Position numbers and translations under genes: made by a program | From: Streptomyces sp. DSM 110735 | GTDB lineage: Bacteria; Actinomycetota; Actinomycetes; Streptomycetales; Streptomycetaceae | Assembly (NCBI RefSeq): GCF_016482685.1 | Contig: NZ_JACYHF010000008.1 | Location: forward strand, 1 to 64,000 | Direction of reading: 5' to 3' | DNA: 64,000 nt | Notes under the pieces: generated by a model | The model's database searches: none | What the model was told of the DNA's origin: nothing | Seen by the model: the letters and a program-made list of their open reading frames with translations, nothing else | In this document: positions 60,893 through 64,000 of the stretch, piece after piece | Layout: every line of letters starts with the position of its first letter | Numbering within the stretch: position 1 is the stretch's first letter

Positions 60893-61633
60893 ATGGAGGC
60901 CCCGCCGGACAACGACGTGCTCTGGGCACGCTCCCTCACCTTCAGGCACCCCGACGGCTCACCCGGCATCGCCGGGATCTCGCTCGGCGTGCGCGAGGGC
61001 GAGATCCTCGCCGTCGGCGGTCCGCGCGGCAGCGGCAAGACCACCCTGCTGCGCTGCCTGTCCGGCCAGGTGCGCGTGCGGGACGGCGAGGTCTGGTTCA
61101 ACAGCTCCCCCGTGCACACCATGGGCCCCTTCGCCCGTGAACGGCTGCGCCGCGACCGGTTCGGCTGGATCGACCCGGCGCCCGCCCTCGTCCCCGAGCT
61201 GAACGTCTGGGAGAACGCCGCGCTCCCCCTGATGCTGCGCGGTACGAGCCGGCGCCGGGCCAAGGTGGCCGCCATGGAGTGGCTGGAGCGCCTGGACGTC
61301 GGGGACAAGTCCCGCAAGCGCCCGCACGCGCTGCTGCACGCCGAACGCCAGCGCGTCGCCATCGCCCGCGCGCTCGCCACCGGACCCACGGTCCTGTTCG
61401 CGGACGAGCCGACCGCCCCGCTGCACCGCGCCGACCGGGGACACGTCCTGCGCACCCTCACCACGGCCGCCCGCTCCCACGGCATCACCGTGGTCCTCGC
61501 CACCCACGACCCCGAGACCGCGGCCCTCGCGGACCGCACCGTCTCCCTGCTCGACGGCCGGCGCGTGAAGACCGTGCATCTGCCGGACGCGGAGGAGAAG
61601 GAGGGCCGGGCCGCGTGCTCGCTCTCCGCCTGA
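60893..61633 (+). CDS. ABC transporter ATP-binding protein with degenerate signature
   Basis: A 246-residue ABC ATPase of the LolD/MacB-like export class. Walker A GGPRGSGKTTLLRCL, Walker B TVLFADEPTAPLHRAD and the switch His in VLATHDPETAAL are intact. The signature, expected as LSGGQQQR, reads LLHAERQRVAIARAL, so the LSGGQ core is missing. This either needs a partner with a normal signature or indicates slow or regulatory ATPase action. GAGGTG is seven bases before the ATG. The membrane protein gene overlaps its 3' end by 19 bp. Confidence 0.88.
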   Translation: MEAPPDNDVLWARSLTFRHPDGSPGIAGISLGVREGEILAVGGPRGSGKTTLLRCLSGQVRVRDGEVWFNSSPVHTMGPFARERLRRDRFGWIDPAPALVPELNVWENAALPLMLRGTSRRRAKVAAMEWLERLDVGDKSRKRPHALLHAERQRVAIARALATGPTVLFADEPTAPLHRADRGHVLRTLTTAARSHGITVVLATHDPETAALADRTVSLLDGRRVKTVHLPDAEEKEGRAACSLSA

Positions 61634-62934
61634 CCCGTGCCGCCCGGCCCGCCGTCCAGTTGCGCCGCCTGCTGGTGGCCGCGGCTTCGGCGGGCACCGG
61701 GTTCCTGCTCCTCGGCTCCCTCGGCTACGCGCTCGGACACCCCGCGACCCCGGGCGCGGGCGCGCTGCGCCTGGCCTGGTGCCTGGCGCCGCTCGCCGCC
61801 ACCGCGTACCTCGCGCTCGCGGTGGCCCGCACCGACCCCGGCACCCGGCCGCGCCCGGGGCTTTCGGCGGTCGGGCTCGGTCCCGGGCGGCTGATGGCGA
61901 TCTCCGCGCTGACCACGGCGCTCTCCTGCGTACTGGGCTCGCTGGTGGCCCTGATGTTCTTCCTGCACCTGCGCGGCGACATCACGGGGATGCCGTTCGA
62001 CGGCGACGGCGCCAAGCTGCTCGCCGCCGACCAGCCGCTGCCCGTACCGGCGGCACTGACCCTGCTCGCCCTCGCCCCGGCCGTCGCCTCGCTGACGGTC
62101 GCCCTCGCCCTGCGCCCGAGAGACGGGCGGCCGGGGGCACGCTGGTACGACACGGCGCTCGGACGCCGCCCGGACGGGGCGCCCGAGCCCCTGACCGACG
62201 ACGAGAGCGCCGGTGAGGCTGCCTTCGGCGCGGGTGCCGATGCCGGTGCCGACGCGGGTGCCGGTACGACCGTCGGTGCGGACGTCGCTGCCGCTGTCGG
62301 CGCGCCCGAGGTCGTCGCCGTACCGCCCGCCCCGCGCGAGGCACCCGCCGGTTTCCCCTGGGGCGTCGCCGCGCTGGCGGGCGGTCTCGCCGTCCAGGCG
62401 TACGCGGGCCGGGTCACCCCCGCCCCCTCGCTCGCCGCGCTGCCCGCCGAGGGCGCGGCGGTGCTCGCGGGCTGGATGCTCACCGCGCTCGGTCTCGTCC
62501 TGGCCGCGCCGGGGCTGACGTACCTCGCCGGGCGCCTGCTGCAGAGCGCGCAGCCCGGCGCGCTCAGGCTGCTGGCCGGGCGGGTCCTGATGGCCGAGGC
62601 GACGCGGATCGGGCGCCCGCTCGGCGTGCTGTGCGCGGTGGCGTCCGCCGCGTTCGCGATGACCGTGCTGTACGACGGCTCCGCGCCGCCCTTCGGCCCG
62701 CTGACCCTGCTCGGCACGCTGGTGGTGGCCGGCTGCACGCTGGCCACGCTGCTGACCGCCGCCGTGGAGGCGCGCCAGACCCGCGCCGACACCACCGCCG
62801 CGCTGCTGCGCCTCGGCGCCCCCGCGACGATGCTGCGCGGCGCCGCCGCGCTGCGGGCCGCCGCCCTGCTCGCCGTGTTCGGTCCGCTGACCCTGCTGAT
62901 CGCCTATCTGTCCGCGCTGCCGACAAGCCGCTGA
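61615..62934 (+). CDS. ABC-transporter permease-like membrane protein
   Basis: A 439-residue polytopic protein with about eight helices. Its late half (GRVLMAEATRIGRPLGVLCAVASAAFAMTVLYDG, then TLVVAGCTLATLLTAAVEARQTRADTTAALLRLGAPATMLRGAAALRAA) has the FtsX-like permease form, with a short Ala/Gly/Asp-rich, repetitive loop (about 195-225, GADAGADAGAGTTVGADVAA) in the middle. Gene overlap with the ATPase shows coupled synthesis as one exporter. The GTG at 61615 lies 9 bp after a GGAGGG. The transported compound is unknown. Confidence 0.82.
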   Translation: MLALRLTRAARPAVQLRRLLVAAASAGTGFLLLGSLGYALGHPATPGAGALRLAWCLAPLAATAYLALAVARTDPGTRPRPGLSAVGLGPGRLMAISALTTALSCVLGSLVALMFFLHLRGDITGMPFDGDGAKLLAADQPLPVPAALTLLALAPAVASLTVALALRPRDGRPGARWYDTALGRRPDGAPEPLTDDESAGEAAFGAGADAGADAGAGTTVGADVAAAVGAPEVVAVPPAPREAPAGFPWGVAALAGGLAVQAYAGRVTPAPSLAALPAEGAAVLAGWMLTALGLVLAAPGLTYLAGRLLQSAQPGALRLLAGRVLMAEATRIGRPLGVLCAVASAAFAMTVLYDGSAPPFGPLTLLGTLVVAGCTLATLLTAAVEARQTRADTTAALLRLGAPATMLRGAAALRAAALLAVFGPLTLLIAYLSALPTSR

Positions 62935-63036
62935 GCACAGCCCGCTGAACAAGCCTTGAGCGCACCGATGAGTTCCGGGGCGGTCCGCCGTCTACACCGG
63001 CGGACACCATCGAACACACGGACCCCGGAGGGCCCC

Positions 63037-63444
63037 ATGTACCGCCAGATGATCTTCGTCAACCTGGTCACCGCCGATGTCCCGGCCACCCGGAAGTTCT
63101 TCACGGAGCTGGGCTACGAGATCAACCCGCAGTTCAGCACCGACGAGAACGCCTGTGTCGTCATCAGCGACACCATCGTGGCGATGCTCATGACGCGCGA
63201 GCACTACGCCCGCTTCACCGACAAGGAGATCGTGGACGCGCGGACCTCCAGCGAGGTGCTGCTCTGTCTGAGCGCCGAGAGCCGCGAGCGGGTGGACGAG
63301 CTGGTGGACAAGGCGATCGCGGCGGGCGGCACCGCCCACGGCGAGCCCCAGGACCACGGCTTCATGTACGGCCGCGCCTTCGACGACCTGGACGGGCACA
63401 CCTGGGAGGTCATGTGGATGGACCCGGCGGCGATCCAGGGCTGA
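63037..63444 (+). CDS. VOC-superfamily (glyoxalase-like) protein
   Basis: A 135-residue VOC protein: FVNLVTADVPATRKFFTELGYEINPQF, ACVVISDTIVAMLMTREHY and the C-terminal DHGFMYGRAFDDLDGHTWEVMWMD with the usual metal-site Glu. It resembles the PhnB/glyoxalase-like extradiol dioxygenase group common in Streptomyces. GGAGG is five bases before the ATG. Single gene with its own terminator. Confidence 0.86.
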   Translation: MYRQMIFVNLVTADVPATRKFFTELGYEINPQFSTDENACVVISDTIVAMLMTREHYARFTDKEIVDARTSSEVLLCLSAESRERVDELVDKAIAAGGTAHGEPQDHGFMYGRAFDDLDGHTWEVMWMDPAAIQG

Positions 63445-63466
63445 CCGTCAATGTGCTGAGCGGAGC

Positions 63467-63504
63467 AAGGCGTTGGTGTCCGGGCGACCGGACGCCGACG
63501 CCTT
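63467..63504 (+). terminator. Terminator after the VOC gene
   Basis: AAGGCGT (63467-63473) pairs with ACGCCTT (63498-63504), and GTCCGG with CCGGAC inside, giving a long hairpin 22 bp after the stop codon. Confidence 0.7.
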
Positions 63505-63747
63505 CTGCCGTTGTAGGGGCGGTAGTTGGCCAGGTGAGCGACCGGATAGAGTCGGCGGCCGAGGCGTTGAAACGTCTCTTCAGTTAATAAGACAGTAAAG
63601 TCAGCGGCTCACAGACACCTACGCATTGACACTCCTTATGGAGCGCTTATAAACCTGTGTGTCTCGTGGGGGTGCCGGGGCTGCGCCTCACCCCGCCCCA
63701 ACTCCCCCACTACCCCCCGCAGTTCTGCACTCAGCAAAGGACAGGAC
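63505..63747. other. AT-rich upstream region of the terminal gene
   Basis: Together with the terminator this is the last stretch of about 300 bp without a gene. It is unusually AT-rich around 63575-63655. It contains the strong promoter listed separately and a leader of about 90 bases with a C-rich segment at 63689-63722. Small open frames here show no coding features. Confidence 0.5.
63626..63653 (+). promoter_or_regulatory. Near-consensus sigma-70-type promoter
   Basis: TTGACA (63626-63631), 16 bp, TATAAA (63648-63653). Such agreement with the general consensus is rare in Streptomyces and predicts strong HrdB-dependent transcription of the surface protein gene 95 bp downstream. Confidence 0.65.
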
Positions 63748-64000
63748 TTGTCCATATCCCGCCGCAACGCACGCCGCTCCGTGCGCATCCTGGGTCTCGC
63801 CTCCGCGTCCGCCGCGCTGGTCCTGGGCGTTTCCAGCCAGGCTCTCGCGTGCAACATCCGTGACTTCTCGGCCGAGGCCGTGTGCACGGGCGACAAGGGC
63901 CAGATCGTCGTCACCGACATCGATGCCTCAAAGCGGACCGCCACCGTGACCGTGTTCCTGGAGAACAACGGCGCCGACGAGAAGCAGGTCGGCGAGAAGC
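63748..64000 (+). CDS. Secreted surface protein, N-terminal part (runs off the right edge)
   Basis: About 84 residues are visible. The start is TTG with AAAGG seven bases upstream. A signal peptide SISRRNARRSVRILGLASASAALVLGVSSQALA ends near residue 34. The mature part begins CNIRDFSAEAVCTGDKGQIV and DIDASKRTATVTVFLENNGADEKQVGE, a beta-rich domain. I recall this N-terminus from Streptomyces LAETG/LPXTG-type sortase-anchored proteins, but the sorting signal would lie outside the window. Two Cys near the mature N-terminus may pair. Confidence 0.72.
   Translation, partial: MSISRRNARRSVRILGLASASAALVLGVSSQALACNIRDFSAEAVCTGDKGQIVVTDIDASKRTATVTVFLENNGADEKQVGEK

Noticed and set aside
63490..63520. 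CGTTGT at 63509 as another ECF-type -10 before the terminal gene
   Set aside because: There is no TGAACC-like hexamer 16-18 bp upstream, and the bases belong to the VOC terminator region.

Overview
The window is high-GC actinobacterial chromosome, almost certainly Streptomyces. Codon third positions are nearly all G or C, TTA codons are almost absent, GTG and TTG starts are common, and the gene set (dxr beside an M50 protease and ispG, SARP regulator, DasR-type chitinase operator, DUF4190, LAETG-type surface protein, SCO6880-family protein) is typical of the genus. No rRNA, tRNA, CRISPR array or intact insertion sequence was seen.

Layout. (1) 1-5.6 kb: MEP isoprenoid genes (ispG fragment, dxr) with the site-2 protease between them, a VapBC toxin-antitoxin pair and an acyl-CoA dehydrogenase. 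(2) 5.8-15.2 kb: formate/nitrite channel, PEP-mutase-family enzyme, and a GABA-type catabolic block (aldehyde dehydrogenase, PucR regulator, GabT) that encloses an orphan VirD4-like membrane ATPase. (3) 15.6-18.6 kb: PAP2 phosphatase, GH18 chitinase with a DasR operator, and a small unknown protein. (4) 18.8-26.0 kb: a polyamine operon read leftwards: aldehyde dehydrogenase, PotD, PotA, PotB, PotC, FAD amine oxidase. (5) 26-35.7 kb: ordinary genes (NADAR, DUF4190, COG1816 deaminase, GDPD, LVIVD protein, DUF305 lipoprotein, UvrA-like protein, VOC and AraC), with a 171-bp MITE-like palindrome.

(6) 35.8-55.8 kb is the accessory region and the most interesting part. It holds a type IV secretion-like apparatus: two VirB2-like small membrane proteins, a VirB8/TcpC-like protein, VirB6/TrbL, an SCO6880-family protein, VirB4 and VirD4. 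Around it lie two peptidoglycan hydrolases (NlpC/P60 and SLT), a DUF4913 protein, a ChW-repeat surface protein, two or three unknown proteins, a TTA-containing SARP/NB-ARC/TPR regulator and an ECF sigma factor. No relaxase, integrase or replication gene is visible. At least five promoters in this region carry the identical bipartite element TGAACC-N16/17-CGTTGT, and two more are close variants. They lie upstream of nearly every transcription unit except the SARP gene. I infer that the ECF sigma factor at 55246-55791 controls the apparatus as one regulon, with positive feedback through the rightward promoter at 53343-53370.

(7) 55.8-60.7 kb: a second polyamine/GABA catabolic locus (solitary PotD, gamma-aminobutyraldehyde dehydrogenase, Lrp/AsnC regulator, class III aminotransferase). 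The PotD and Lrp genes have matching leaderless-type promoters. (8) 60.9-64 kb: an ABC ATPase with a degenerate signature motif and its membrane partner, a VOC protein, and the start of a secreted surface protein behind a near-consensus promoter.
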